A DNA stretch of 27,550 nt, from NCBI GenBank assembly GCA_910577935.1, contig CAJTOT010000011.1, positions 68,222 through 95,771 of the forward strand, written 5' to 3'. The notes below the pieces were generated by a model, which saw only the letters and a program-made list of their open reading frames with translations, was not told where the DNA came from and did no database searches. The stretch's first letter is position 1. Every line of letters begins with the position of its first letter. Source of the stretch: an uncultured Hungatella sp. Lineage in GTDB: Bacteria; Bacillota; Clostridia; Lachnospirales; Lachnospiraceae. A program made the position numbers and the translations under genes. This document shows positions 9,031 to 16,399 of this stretch, in pieces.

Positions 9031-10158
9031 TTAATAATTCCCCAGAATTCTCATGTTGGCCGCCTCCTCAGAGACCCCCTTCAGGGCATTCCTGATGGAA
9101 GGTTCGCTTAAATTTCCTTCAATGTCCACAAAGAAACGGTACTCCCAGTTTCTCCCAAGAATCGGCCTGGACTCGATCATTCTCATATTCACCCCGTTGT
9201 AGATCAGATTCCCCAGCATGTTGTACAGAGTCCCGCTTTTGTGGGGAAGCTCAAAGCACACCGTGAGCTTCTGGGCATCCTTCTGGTAAATCCTGTCCTT
9301 TGCGAGGATGATGAACCGGGTGGTGTTCTCCTTGTTGTGGTTGACGCCCTCTGCCAGCGCCTCCAGCCCGTACAGCTTCCCCGCCGCCTGGCTGGCCACC
9401 GCCGCCTGGCTCCTGTCCTGGTCCTCGATGATCTTCTTGGCAGCCACCGCGGTGTTCTCCACGCTGATCTGACGCCACTGGGGGCGGGCGTTCAGGTACT
9501 GGCTGCACTGCATCAGAGCCTGGGGGTGGGAGTACACTGACCGGATTTGGCTTATGTCAGTTCCCGGAAGCCCTAAAAGCATGTGGTTCACGGGAATACA
9601 TATCTCTGCCACGATGACGTTGTGGTGGCAGGTAAGAAGGTCGTAGTTGGCGCTCACCGCCCCCGCGGAAGAATTCTCGATGGGAATCACGGCATAATCC
9701 GCGTTTCCCCTCTCCACCTCCTCCATGGCATCTTCCCACGTCTTCACATGATAACAGTCCGCGTCGTCTCCAAAGTAAGCCATGGCGGCCTCGTGGCTGT
9801 AGGCCCCTTCCACTCCCTGGTATACCACCCGCGCGCCCTCCACAGGCAGACGGTCGATCTGCTTAAATCCCAGCTCCGCCTCCTGCCCGTGCTGCTCTAA
9901 GAGACGGTACTGAAACCGCCTGCTGATGGTCATCAGCTGGGTAAACAGCTCCTCAGACGCCTGCCGGTTAAATTCCCCGTGGGCCAGTTCCCGGACAGAG
10001 GCAATCTTCGCCTTCTCCCTCTCCTTGTCAAAAACCTGTTTTCCTGTCCGGATCTTAAACTCCGCCACCTCCCCCACAAGTCTCATTCTCTCTTCAAACA
10101 GTCTGACAATCTCCCGGTCAATTACGTCCAGCTGGTCTCTGATCTCCAGTAAATCCAT
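9031..10158 (-). CDS. pheA: Bifunctional chorismate mutase / prephenate dehydratase
   Basis: This 375-residue P-protein converts chorismate to prephenate and then to phenylpyruvate for phenylalanine synthesis. Residues 1-88 are an AroQ-type chorismate mutase (IRDQLDVIDREIVRLF, then EFKI with the conserved Lys). Residues 111-290 are the prephenate dehydratase, starting VVYQGVEGAYSHEAA and containing the catalytic TTRF at 279-282. Residues 298-375 are a regulatory ACT domain with the phenylalanine-binding ESRP (329-332). The length is normal for the family. The ATG at 10158 follows the plsC stop with no intervening base, so translation is probably coupled. No T-box or leader peptide is present directly upstream because the gene is internal to an operon; feedback inhibition through ACT is the visible control. 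Confidence 0.97.
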   Translation of the reverse strand: MDLLEIRDQLDVIDREIVRLFEERMRLVGEVAEFKIRTGKQVFDKEREKAKIASVRELAHGEFNRQASEELFTQLMTISRRFQYRLLEQHGQEAELGFKQIDRLPVEGARVVYQGVEGAYSHEAAMAYFGDDADCYHVKTWEDAMEEVERGNADYAVIPIENSSAGAVSANYDLLTCHHNVIVAEICIPVNHMLLGLPGTDISQIRSVYSHPQALMQCSQYLNARPQWRQISVENTAVAAKKIIEDQDRSQAAVASQAAGKLYGLEALAEGVNHNKENTTRFIILAKDRIYQKDAQKLTVCFELPHKSGTLYNMLGNLIYNGVNMRMIESRPILGRNWEYRFFVDIEGNLSEPSIRNALKGVSEEAANMRILGNY

Positions 10159-11055
10159 TTATTTTCCCTCTCTCAGTCTTTTTTCTTTTAAAAGCATATC
10201 CAGAATCACGTCGCGGGTGTAAGCGCCGGCAAACTTCTTTTCCTCCGCCGACAGCGTCCTGACGGCCCTTTTCGCCGGAACTTCCGCCTGTCCCGCCTGG
10301 GACAGAGGCGCCTCTCCTGCCTCCCGCCCCTCTGCTTCCGTCTGTGCCCGGGCCTCCTTCGCCGCCGCCTTTGTCCCGTTTTCCGCCTTCCGGGGGGCTC
10401 GGGCCGGAATGATAAACGGCTTTCCGAATTCGATAGTCACCTGGGAAGACCTGATCTTCGGGTAATGGTCCTCAAATGACTCCGCCGTGCCGGTGATGGC
10501 CACAGGAACCACCGGACAGCCCGTCTTTTCCGCAATCTTAAGGCTGCCCTCCTTAAACGGCATCAGATCCAGATAATTCCCGGCATCGTTCCTGGTTCCC
10601 TCCGGAAAAATCCAGACAGACGTTCCGCTCTTCACCTTGTCTACCCCGTCCATAATCGTCTTAAGCCCCTCCCGGACATTCTCCCTGTCCAGGAAAAGGC
10701 AGTTTACATTCCTCATCCAGTTGGACAGCAGAGGAATCTTCTCCATCTCCTTTTTGGCCATGAAGCCAAGGGAGGACGGCACCGTGGTGTAGCCTACCAG
10801 AATATCAAAATAGCTTCTGTGATTCCCCACATAGAGAGCCGGCCCTTCCTCCGGAATATTCTCGATTCCCCTGACAGTGATATGTATCCCTGCAACCTTC
10901 AGGATCAAACGGAACATAAACCGGACTATGGCCAGGCTCTGCCTGTTCTTCTTCTCAGGGTTTTTCTTCCCGACATACTTCTCCACAATGAGAATGGGAA
11001 TGCTGAAGATTAAAAACAGAATAACTATGGATGCCACCAGAATGAATTTCAACAT
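10159..11055 (-). CDS. plsC: 1-acyl-sn-glycerol-3-phosphate acyltransferase with extended C-terminal linker
   Basis: This membrane enzyme of 298 residues acylates lysophosphatidic acid to phosphatidic acid. It has an N-terminal membrane helix (5-25), the HX4D acyltransferase motif NHRSYFD (78-84), GFMAKKEMEKIPLL (97-110), FPEGTRND (150-157) and VPVAITGT (183-190). Residues 217-263 form an Ala/Glu/Lys-rich, probably disordered insertion not usual for PlsC, followed by a short helical tail that continues the ordinary C-terminus. The ATG start at 11055 has a purine-rich GAGGGGG rather far upstream (about 16 bases). It is the first gene of the plsC-pheA-DUF815-ppx-ppk1 run. Confidence 0.93.
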   Translation of the reverse strand: MLKFILVASIVILFLIFSIPILIVEKYVGKKNPEKKNRQSLAIVRFMFRLILKVAGIHITVRGIENIPEEGPALYVGNHRSYFDILVGYTTVPSSLGFMAKKEMEKIPLLSNWMRNVNCLFLDRENVREGLKTIMDGVDKVKSGTSVWIFPEGTRNDAGNYLDLMPFKEGSLKIAEKTGCPVVPVAITGTAESFEDHYPKIRSSQVTIEFGKPFIIPARAPRKAENGTKAAAKEARAQTEAEGREAGEAPLSQAGQAEVPAKRAVRTLSAEEKKFAGAYTRDVILDMLLKEKRLREGK

Positions 11056-11092
11056 GATTTTTTATCTTTATCCCCCTCGTTTTCATTTTTTT

Positions 11093-11121
11093 ATTATATA
11101 AAAAGAAAGACGCAAATACAA
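11093..11121 (-). promoter_or_regulatory. Candidate promoter for the plsC-ppk1 operon
   Basis: On the minus strand a consensus -10 TATAAT (11093-11098) is preceded by a 17-base spacer and a weak -35 TTGTAT (11116-11121), about 40 bases before the plsC start. The -35 lies in the loop of the terminator hairpin at 11105-11136, so the operon promoter is built into the terminator of the upstream gene. Confidence 0.45.
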
Positions 11122-11136
11122 GTCTACGCGCCTTTC
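11105..11136 (-). terminator. Bidirectional intrinsic terminator
   Basis: Arms GAAAGACGC (11105-11113) and GCGCCTTTC (11128-11136) form a 9-base-pair stem with one G-U pair and a 14-base loop. T-runs follow in both directions: TTTTT on the minus strand and TTTTTT on the plus strand. It ends the CmpB-like gene, whose final codons form one arm. Confidence 0.8.
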
Positions 11137-11579
11137 TTTTTTGTAATTTGTTCAAATAAAAGTCCTGTCATAAACCACAGAGGGGCAAAGTCCAGGCGGA
11201 TCAGTCCGTCGATGTTGGAATAGCGCCCGGTGTAGTCCCAGGGGCAGATTCCCCTGGCCCGCAGCCAGGTTCCGCACAGGTATTCCGCCGCGAATATGAG
11301 AACCATGTACAGCGTCCCGTGGCGCATAATCCTGTCGCCCGCCGTCAGCGCCTCTCCCGGGCTGACCTTGAGCCATCTGTCCACCGCCCGCCCGATAGGC
11401 GCCAGCCAGACCCCCATACCGTAGATGGGAAACATGAGGAGGGAGGTCCTTCCCATAAGCCGCCAGTCGTGGAGCGCCAGGGATTCCGCCGAGGTGAAGA
11501 TCACCTCCAGACACCAGCCGGCTATGCCGCATCTGCAAAAATTTCTTCCTATTTCCTTTATCTTGTATTCTGTCTTCAT
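11124..11579 (-). CDS. CmpB-like multi-pass membrane protein (PF06541-type)
   Basis: This small integral membrane protein of 151 residues has about four hydrophobic segments. The pattern GWCLEVIFTS near residue 20, then RTSLLMFPIYGMG, and later CPWDYTG with NIDGLIRLDFAPLWFMTGLLFE matches the family often labelled putative ABC-transporter type IV (CmpB). That label does not imply an ABC transporter here, since no ATPase partner is adjacent. The N-terminus is Cys/Arg-rich and the ATG at 11579 has a poor ribosome site, so the start is less certain than the frame. The stop codon is inside the terminator hairpin, making this the last gene of its transcript. Confidence 0.75.
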   Translation of the reverse strand: MKTEYKIKEIGRNFCRCGIAGWCLEVIFTSAESLALHDWRLMGRTSLLMFPIYGMGVWLAPIGRAVDRWLKVSPGEALTAGDRIMRHGTLYMVLIFAAEYLCGTWLRARGICPWDYTGRYSNIDGLIRLDFAPLWFMTGLLFEQITKKKGA

Positions 11580-11639
11580 GACAAACAGTATGCGCCAAAA
11601 GGTTCCTTGTTATTCACACCCGGCAGCAGTGATAATCGT

Positions 11640-11804
11640 TCAGTATACGCCGTACATCATCTCGACTGCCAGGCAGGGCAGGTCCGCCCAGTTTGGATCT
11701 GTCTCGTCGTAAATCGAAAACTTTTTAATTGTTTCATAGGAAGATGAAGCATAATTCGCTGCAACAGTCACCTGATTGTCATGCTTCTGGTACAAGGCAG
11801 ACAA
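11640..11804 (-). CDS. Small unrecognised ORF, about 54 residues
   Basis: A short frame between the siroheme gene and the CmpB-like gene translates into a natural-looking peptide with segments SALYQKHDNQVTVAANYASS and DPNWADLPCLAVEMMYGVY, ending in TGA at 11640-11642. The composition is protein-like: Trp, Tyr and acidic residues well spread, with no low complexity. No ATG is available. The best start is TTG at 11804, or a CTG two codons earlier, with GGGGG upstream at 11816-11820. It starts 22 bases after the sirC-like stop. It could be a true small protein or the 3' remnant of a longer gene; the frame is closed by a stop upstream within the sirC-like gene. I do not recognise the family. Confidence 0.45.
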   Translation of the reverse strand: MSALYQKHDNQVTVAANYASSSYETIKKFSIYDETDPNWADLPCLAVEMMYGVY

Positions 11805-11826
11805 GTTCAGAGCTCTGCCCCCTGTC

Positions 11827-12456
11827 TCAAAGCTTTCCGCCGCCCTCTGTCCCGCCTCGGGTCAGCCGGTCAAACTCCTCCTCCGTCAGCCCCCGCCCTT
11901 CTTCCATACACCGTTCATACAACCGGGAAAATATCTCCCCCCGCCGTTCCTCCTCCGGAATCATCGCCTTCACCACAGGCCGCTTTCTCTCGAGAAATTC
12001 CAGTATCTCGTCAAAATTCTCGGGAATCCACCGGCAAAGCTGCTCCTTGATGCGGATTGCCCCCGTGGGGCTGGCGCCCTGGGTGGATATTCCCACCGAC
12101 AGCTTTCCCCTCTTCACAAGGGAGGGAAAGATAAAGCTGCATGCCTCCTTGTCGTCCACCACATTTACCAGAATATGTTTCTCCTGGCACAGCCGGGAGA
12201 TTCTGTGGTTCAGTTCCCGGTCGTCCGTGGCCGCGATGACAAAATACTGCCCTTCCAGCATATCCTCACAAAAAGCCCTCTGCAAAAGCGTCAGCCCCGG
12301 AAGGCGGCGTATCTCTTCCCGGAACTCTAAAGATACCACGGTCAGCCGGGGGCCGTAGGGCAAAAGCTTTTCAAGCTTCCTCAGCGCCACGGTTCCGCCT
12401 CCCGCCACCAGACCTCTCTTATCCTCCAGGTCCACAAAAAACGGAAAATAGCCCAT
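11827..12456 (-). CDS. Precorrin-2 dehydrogenase / sirohydrochlorin ferrochelatase-type protein (siroheme synthesis)
   Basis: This 209-residue cytoplasmic protein matches the SirC/Met8/CysG N-terminal family, which oxidises precorrin-2 with NAD and in some members inserts iron. The N-terminus YFPFFVDLEDKRGLVAGGGTVALRK carries the nucleotide-binding GGG (19-21), and STQGASP (124-130) is the conserved family signature. The C-terminus is a helical dimerisation/substrate domain. The start is placed at ATG 12456 because GGAGG lies six bases upstream; the longer in-frame TTG at 12474 lacks such a site. No hem or cob genes are near, so it is separated from the rest of the tetrapyrrole pathway. It follows the hydroxyacid dehydrogenase by 60 bases. 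Confidence 0.88.
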   Translation of the reverse strand: MGYFPFFVDLEDKRGLVAGGGTVALRKLEKLLPYGPRLTVVSLEFREEIRRLPGLTLLQRAFCEDMLEGQYFVIAATDDRELNHRISRLCQEKHILVNVVDDKEACSFIFPSLVKRGKLSVGISTQGASPTGAIRIKEQLCRWIPENFDEILEFLERKRPVVKAMIPEEERRGEIFSRLYERCMEEGRGLTEEEFDRLTRGGTEGGGKL

Positions 12457-12474
12457 AGATGTCCTCCCCGCCAA

Positions 12475-12505
12475 GCTGCCTGCCCGCCTCCGCCGGACAG
12501 GCAGC
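12475..12505 (-). other. Perfect 8-base inverted repeat in the sirC-like leader
   Basis: Arms GCTGCCTG (12475-12482) and CAGGCAGC (12498-12505) can form a GC-rich hairpin 18 bases before the sirC-like start. No T-run follows on the minus strand, so it is not a normal intrinsic terminator. It could slow transcription or affect ribosome access. Confidence 0.4.
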
Positions 12506-12516
12506 CGTCTAAACGG

Positions 12517-13458
12517 TTACACCACGTTCTGAGGCTCGCCGTCTATCCATCTCTTAATATTCTCGCACACGATCACGGCCCTCTTCTCAAACGCCTGATG
12601 GGACGCGAATGCCACATGGGGCGTGGCGATCAGGTTGGGGGCTCCAAAAAGCACATGGTCTGCCGGCACCGGAGGCTCCATCTCGAACACGTCCACCGCC
12701 GCGCCGGCGATCACCCCGTCCTTCAGCGCCTGGGCCAGAGCCTGGCTGTCCACCACCGGCCCCCTGGCCGTGTTGATGAGCACAGCGGTCTTTTTCATCA
12801 TCCCCAGCTGCTCTCTGCCGATAAGTCCCCTGGTGCTGTCGTTCAGCGGCACATGGAGAGACACGATATCACAGGTTTTCAAAAGCTCCTCCAGAGACAC
12901 GAACTCCACCCCCTCTATATCCTTCCTGGTCCGGCTGTACCCGTAGACCTGGCATCCGAAGGCCCTGGCAATCCTCATGACCCGGCTCCCGATAGCCCCC
13001 GCGCCTACAACGCCGAACCTCTTGCCCTCCAGCTCGTACCCTACCAGCCCGTTCTTGGTTCCTTCCTCTCTCACTGCCCTGTCACAGGAAATCACATTCC
13101 TCGCCAGATCGATGACAAACCCGAACACCAGGTCCGCCACTGCCGCCGTAGAGTACCCCGCGCAGTTGCACACCAGGATGCCCCTCTCCCTGCAATACTC
13201 CACATCCACATGGTCAACCCCTGTAAAAGCCACGCAGATCATCTTCAGGTTGGGACACTGGGAGATCACCTCCCTTCCATATTTAAAATTAGACAGTACC
13301 ACACAGTCCGCATCCCGGCTCCTCTCAATCAGCGTCCGGACATCCTCCTTCCTGGTGTCATAGAAAACCACCTCTGCTCTGTCCCCCAGACTCTCCGCCG
13401 CCATGCGCTCCAACTGCTCCCCAGGAATTCCCAGAGGCTCCAAAAATGTAACCTTCAT
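12517..13458 (-). CDS. D-isomer-specific 2-hydroxyacid dehydrogenase
   Basis: This 313-residue NAD-dependent oxidoreductase interconverts a 2-keto acid and a D-2-hydroxyacid; the substrate cannot be told from sequence. It has the Rossmann motif GAGAIG (152-157) and the catalytic triad Arg232 (NTARGPVVD), Glu261 (EMEPP) and His281 (ATPHVAFAS). The substrate-binding segment is CAGYSTAAVAD (99-109). Length is normal. ATG 13458 has AGGGGAG about ten bases upstream and is preferred over a TTG three codons earlier that has no room for a ribosome site. It heads the dehydrogenase-sirC-small ORF-CmpB run. Its leader contains a hairpin with a T-run and a candidate promoter. Confidence 0.93.
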   Translation of the reverse strand: MKVTFLEPLGIPGEQLERMAAESLGDRAEVVFYDTRKEDVRTLIERSRDADCVVLSNFKYGREVISQCPNLKMICVAFTGVDHVDVEYCRERGILVCNCAGYSTAAVADLVFGFVIDLARNVISCDRAVREEGTKNGLVGYELEGKRFGVVGAGAIGSRVMRIARAFGCQVYGYSRTRKDIEGVEFVSLEELLKTCDIVSLHVPLNDSTRGLIGREQLGMMKKTAVLINTARGPVVDSQALAQALKDGVIAGAAVDVFEMEPPVPADHVLFGAPNLIATPHVAFASHQAFEKRAVIVCENIKRWIDGEPQNVV

Positions 13459-13521
13459 CTGTTTCAAACTCCCCTCTATGTAATATTTGATAAAATGATA
13501 CCACGCTCAAAAAGTCATGAC

Positions 13522-13554
13522 AAAAGGGAACACATGTTCTGATACACGGTTCCC
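13522..13554 (-). terminator. Weak terminator-like hairpin in the dehydrogenase leader
   Basis: On the minus strand GGGAAC (13549-13554) can pair with GTTCCC (13526-13531), followed directly by TTTTG. It lies between the candidate promoter at 13580-13608 and the dehydrogenase start, where an attenuator would sit. The stem is short (6 bp plus possible inner pairs). Confidence 0.3.
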
Positions 13555-13579
13555 TCTTTCAGGCACTACTACATTACAC

Positions 13580-13608
13580 AGCATACCATAATCTGGAATT
13601 AAAGTCTA
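13580..13608 (-). promoter_or_regulatory. Candidate promoter for the hydroxyacid dehydrogenase
   Basis: On the minus strand a -35 TAGACT (13603-13608) is separated by 17 bases from a -10 TATGCT (13580-13585) with an extended TGG just before it. It lies about 120 bases before the dehydrogenase start, in the divergent region shared with helD. Confidence 0.4.
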
Positions 13609-13637
13609 GTTTTTTTTCAATTTTTTTGATATCCTGT

Positions 13638-13793
13638 GTTACAGTTCAGGTAACAGTTCAGATAGGTCTGCGCGTTCACCGCGCTGACCGTACGAAAACG
13701 TAATGGTCGCGGGCATACGGCCCATCGCGCAGCGATTCTAAATGGCCGTATGCCATAACAGTTCATGGGGCGGGGAATCAGGCAGGCATTTTA
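13638..13793 (+). repeat. Dispersed structured repeat, copy 1
   Basis: This non-coding segment begins with a tandem pair of near-identical units, GTTACAGTTCAG (13638-13649) and GTAACAGTTCAG (13650-13661). A related ATAACAGTTCA recurs near 13756. It includes a GGTCT...TGACC hairpin (13665-13689) and an 11-base perfect inverted repeat, GGCATACGGCC (13712-13722) with GGCCGTATGCC (13744-13754). A shortened, diverged copy lies in the opposite orientation at 16383-16448, sharing the GTTCAG-TAGGTCTGCGC start, the GCGCTGACCGTA block and the ATAAC...GGGCGGG...CAGGCA block. It carries no gene of its own. Confidence 0.6.
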
Positions 13794-13884
13794 GCGTCAG
13801 GCTCGCTTGTAAGACAAAACTCCTGGCGGATTCCCCATCGGATGAACACCCGACGCTCCTTGGCCGGCGCAGACGGGCAAGGAG
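13665..13884 (+). other. Highly structured 5' leader of helD (possible RNA element)
   Basis: Five hairpins follow each other. (1) GGTCTGCGCG/CGCGCTGACC, 13665-13689. (2) TACG-AAAA-CGTA, 13691-13702, enclosed by GACC (13686-13689) and GGTC (13705-13708), so GACC can pair with either GGTC. (3) The 11-base arms at 13712-13754, with inner ATCGC/GCGAT. (4) GGGGAATC (13772-13779) with GATTCCCC (13829-13836). (5) CTCCTTG (13856-13862) with CAAGGAG (13878-13884). It ends 26 bases before the helD ribosome site. It matches no riboswitch class that I recognise, and part of it is the dispersed repeat. Confidence 0.45.
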
Positions 13885-13920
13885 ATGACCCATAAAAATC
13901 ACAAGTAAAAGGGGGAAGAC

Positions 13921-16038
13921 ATGGACGAACAAAAGCACTTTGAGAAATGCCGGGATATTATCCGGCAAAACATTCTTGATTACCAGGCAAGCGCAGAAAA
14001 AAGCAAAAAGGAGACGGAAGCCTTATTTGCGGCAGTGGCCTCGGGCAATGTGGAGCTGTACAATCAGCTTATCGTCAGCCAGGATATCCAGGAACACCAG
14101 GAACGCCAGCTGAAAAAGAACCAGGCAGCATATGTAAAGCCCTACTTCGGGCGGATCGATTACGTGGAGGAAGAAACCGGCCAGTCGGAACAGCTTTACA
14201 TAGGAAAGAACGGCATCGCCCGGAACCGGACCGATATCCTCATCGTGGACTGGCGGGCTCCTGTCTCCGCCCTGTACTATGAAAACGAGCTGGGCCCAGG
14301 CAGCTACCAGGTTCCCGACACAGGCGCCATACCTGTGGAACTGCGGCTGAAGCGGACATTCGACGTGGACAACGGAGAACTGCTGGGCTACTACGACAAT
14401 GACACCGCGGCAACCGACGAACTTCTGGTAAAATATCTGTCCCAGAACAAAGATGTGGTTCTGGGAGATATCATTTCCACCATACAGAAAGAGCAGAATG
14501 AGATTATCCGCCAGACGCCCTTCGAGAACATCATTGTCCAGGGGGTGGCTGGCAGCGGCAAAACCACCGTGGCCATGCACCGCATCTCCCATATCCTGTA
14601 CAACTATGAAAAACGGTTTGCCCCCGAAGAATTCTGCATCATCGGCAACAGCGATATGCTGCTCAACTACATCACCAGCGGCCTTCCCGAACTGGACGTG
14701 TACCATGTGGGCCAGAAACGGATGGACTTATTTTTCCGTGACATTCTGGGAAAAGAGTGGAAAAAGAAATATAAAATCCAACCACCCTGCGAATCTGAGG
14801 CTTTCAAAAGCACTATGGATTTCGTAACCGCCCTGGACAGCTATCTCACCGGAATCCGGGACAGACTGCTTATAGGAACCCAGGTAATGGATTCCTCCCT
14901 GGGCGTCATTCTGTCCGCTGCCAGCATCCAGAGAACCGCAGAAGAAAATCCCGGCGCGTCCATGACCAGGCTCTTCAGCCTGCTGAACCAGAGAATCAAG
15001 GCAAGAATCCATTTTCTCATGTCCGAGGACAATCCTGACAGATGCAGGGAAAAGACAAAGGAATACAGAAATTATTTCCAGCTGGAGCCCTCCCACAAAA
15101 ATATCACAGGCATGTACCAGGAATTTCTCCTCCAGTACGGGGGGATGCGCCAGATCCCCGCCCAGGCCGCTGCCGCCCATGTAAAGAAGGGAATATTTGA
15201 CATCTGTGACCTGGCCGCTCTGGTCCTGATACAGAAACGGATGACCGAAAAAGATTTCCACGATGAATACAGCCAGATCATCATCGACGAGGCCCAGGAT
15301 TTCGGTCCTATGGTCTACTATGTTCTGAAACAAGTTCTCCACCAGTGCTGGTTTACCATCATGGGCGACGTGTCTCAGAACATTTATTACCACACCGGCA
15401 TGAATGACTGGAACGCCCTGACAGAAGAAGTATTTGACCCTCAGAGGACCTCTTTCCATATACTGGCGAAAAGCTACCGCAACACCATCGAGATCTCACA
15501 GCTGGCCGGAAAAATTCTGGACGCGGCATCCTTCGGCCGCTACAAGATACAGCCGGTCATCCGACACGGCGCCCCTGTAGCGTTCCATGAGATACAGGCA
15601 CAGCATATGGCCCGGGAAGCCGCCCGCCTCATCACCCAGATTCGGGACCGGGGCTACGGCACCATCGCCGTCATCTGCCGGAGCCCGGAAGAAGCCTCCC
15701 TCACTGAGCAGCAGCTGAGACAGCACCCCGGCATCTTCCCAGAGGAACCGTCCATGGAGACAGACAACCGCCCGGAGGCAGACTTCCGCCCGGAGGCGGC
15801 CGGCCCCGCGCAGGGACAAGAACCAGAAAAAAGCAGCTTCACCGCCAGCGTCATGGTGCTTCCTATCCATCTGACCAAGGGTCTGGAATTTGACGCCGTT
15901 CTTCTCTGGAACCCGGACCGGGAGGCCTACGCCCCGGACAGGGCTGGAGATTCCAAACTCCTGTATGTGGCCGTCACACGGGCTCTCCACGAACTTCACA
16001 TTCTGTACCACGGCGAGCTGACAGAATTCCTTCGCTGA
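13921..16038 (+). CDS. helD: HelD-type RNA polymerase-recycling superfamily 1 ATPase
   Basis: This 705-residue cytoplasmic motor of the UvrD/Rep-like superfamily is related to HelD, which in Bacillus releases stalled RNA polymerase from DNA. The N-terminus has the coiled arm typical of HelD (1-70) and the IGRNGI/DWRAPVS-like block (IGKNGIARNRTDILIVDWRAP, about 97-117). Walker A is GVAGSGKTT (208-216) and Walker B is DEAQD (456-460). It also has GDVSQNIY, the arginine-bearing SYRNT, LTKGLEFDAV and VAVTRALHEL near the C-terminus. It is somewhat shorter than B. subtilis HelD. Residues about 615-645 form a Pro/Glu-rich linker. The ATG at 13921 has GGGGGA a few bases upstream. It is the only plus-strand gene in the window, with its own structured leader and terminator. 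Confidence 0.93.
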   Translation: MDEQKHFEKCRDIIRQNILDYQASAEKSKKETEALFAAVASGNVELYNQLIVSQDIQEHQERQLKKNQAAYVKPYFGRIDYVEEETGQSEQLYIGKNGIARNRTDILIVDWRAPVSALYYENELGPGSYQVPDTGAIPVELRLKRTFDVDNGELLGYYDNDTAATDELLVKYLSQNKDVVLGDIISTIQKEQNEIIRQTPFENIIVQGVAGSGKTTVAMHRISHILYNYEKRFAPEEFCIIGNSDMLLNYITSGLPELDVYHVGQKRMDLFFRDILGKEWKKKYKIQPPCESEAFKSTMDFVTALDSYLTGIRDRLLIGTQVMDSSLGVILSAASIQRTAEENPGASMTRLFSLLNQRIKARIHFLMSEDNPDRCREKTKEYRNYFQLEPSHKNITGMYQEFLLQYGGMRQIPAQAAAAHVKKGIFDICDLAALVLIQKRMTEKDFHDEYSQIIIDEAQDFGPMVYYVLKQVLHQCWFTIMGDVSQNIYYHTGMNDWNALTEEVFDPQRTSFHILAKSYRNTIEISQLAGKILDAASFGRYKIQPVIRHGAPVAFHEIQAQHMAREAARLITQIRDRGYGTIAVICRSPEEASLTEQQLRQHPGIFPEEPSMETDNRPEADFRPEAAGPAQGQEPEKSSFTASVMVLPIHLTKGLEFDAVLLWNPDREAYAPDRAGDSKLLYVAVTRALHELHILYHGELTEFLR

Positions 16039-16046
16039 AAGCTCAC

Positions 16047-16090
16047 AATCCCTGCGGCCAGATTTTGTGTCTGGGGCAGGGATTGTTTTT
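16047..16090 (+). terminator. Intrinsic terminator of helD
   Basis: AATCCCTGC (16047-16055) pairs perfectly with GCAGGGATT (16076-16084), with further CCAGA/TCTGG pairing inside, and GTTTTTG follows. It begins nine bases after the helD stop. There is no T-run for the opposite direction. Confidence 0.9.
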
Positions 16091-16141
16091 GTCTCTTGGG
16101 GGAACTATGTTTCACTAAGCTCAGAGATTTGTTGAGCCATT

Positions 16142-16399
16142 TCAGAAAAACTTCCAGACCAAATGATTTTTGTACAAGTCACAAAATTCTCCTTCCCACA
16201 GCATAAGATATTGACAAAAGCAATATACTGCATCAATCCTGGATTTCGAATCTCCGTCAAACATATTATGGAGATGTTCGATTCGTCCTTTACACTTCTT
16301 GGCATAGTCTTCAAGATAGCAGCGATAAGACGCATTTTTAAAATTTCTCCATTTTTTATATGGTAATGCGGCGATGGGATTTTTGCCTGCCCGCCCAGG
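16142..16399 (-). pseudogene. Remnant of an unidentified protein-coding gene
   Basis: This is an 85-codon minus-strand stretch between a TAA (16400-16402) and a TGA (16142-16144). It has no ATG, GTG or TTG start before its middle, yet it translates into strongly protein-like sequence, for example YRCYLEDYAKKCKGRIEHLH and DAVYCFCQYLMLWEGEFC. Its upstream end runs into the repeat copy at 16383-16448, which suggests that a larger gene was truncated there. A shift near its end would join the adjacent frame ending SEMAQQISELSET (stop near 16105). Nothing indicates expression. I do not recognise the family. Confidence 0.45.

Noticed and set aside
11124..11579. ABC transporter component
   Set aside because: The family name mentions ABC transport, but no ATPase or solute-binding gene is adjacent and the protein has no diagnostic transporter motif.
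11319..12358. Plus-strand open frames opposite the CmpB-like and sirC-like genes
   Set aside because: They are Ser/Arg/Pro-rich mirror translations without start signals and conflict with recognised families on the minus strand.
13603..13628. T-rich run as a plus-strand intrinsic terminator
   Set aside because: Two T-runs are present, but no hairpin precedes them and no plus-strand gene ends upstream.
13638..13770. CRISPR array or attachment site suggested by repeated AACAGTTCA
   Set aside because: There are only three imperfect units with irregular spacing and internal palindromes, no regular spacers, and no cas or integrase genes.
13738..13968. 76-codon minus-strand frame upstream of helD
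   Set aside because: It overlaps the structured repeat and the helD start, and its sequence is explained by the palindromic element; no ribosome site supports it.
16105..16335. 76-codon minus-strand frame with an ATG start between helD and srtB
   Set aside because: Its translation is less protein-like than the overlapping start-less frame at 16142-16399, which better explains the region as a remnant; no ribosome site is present.
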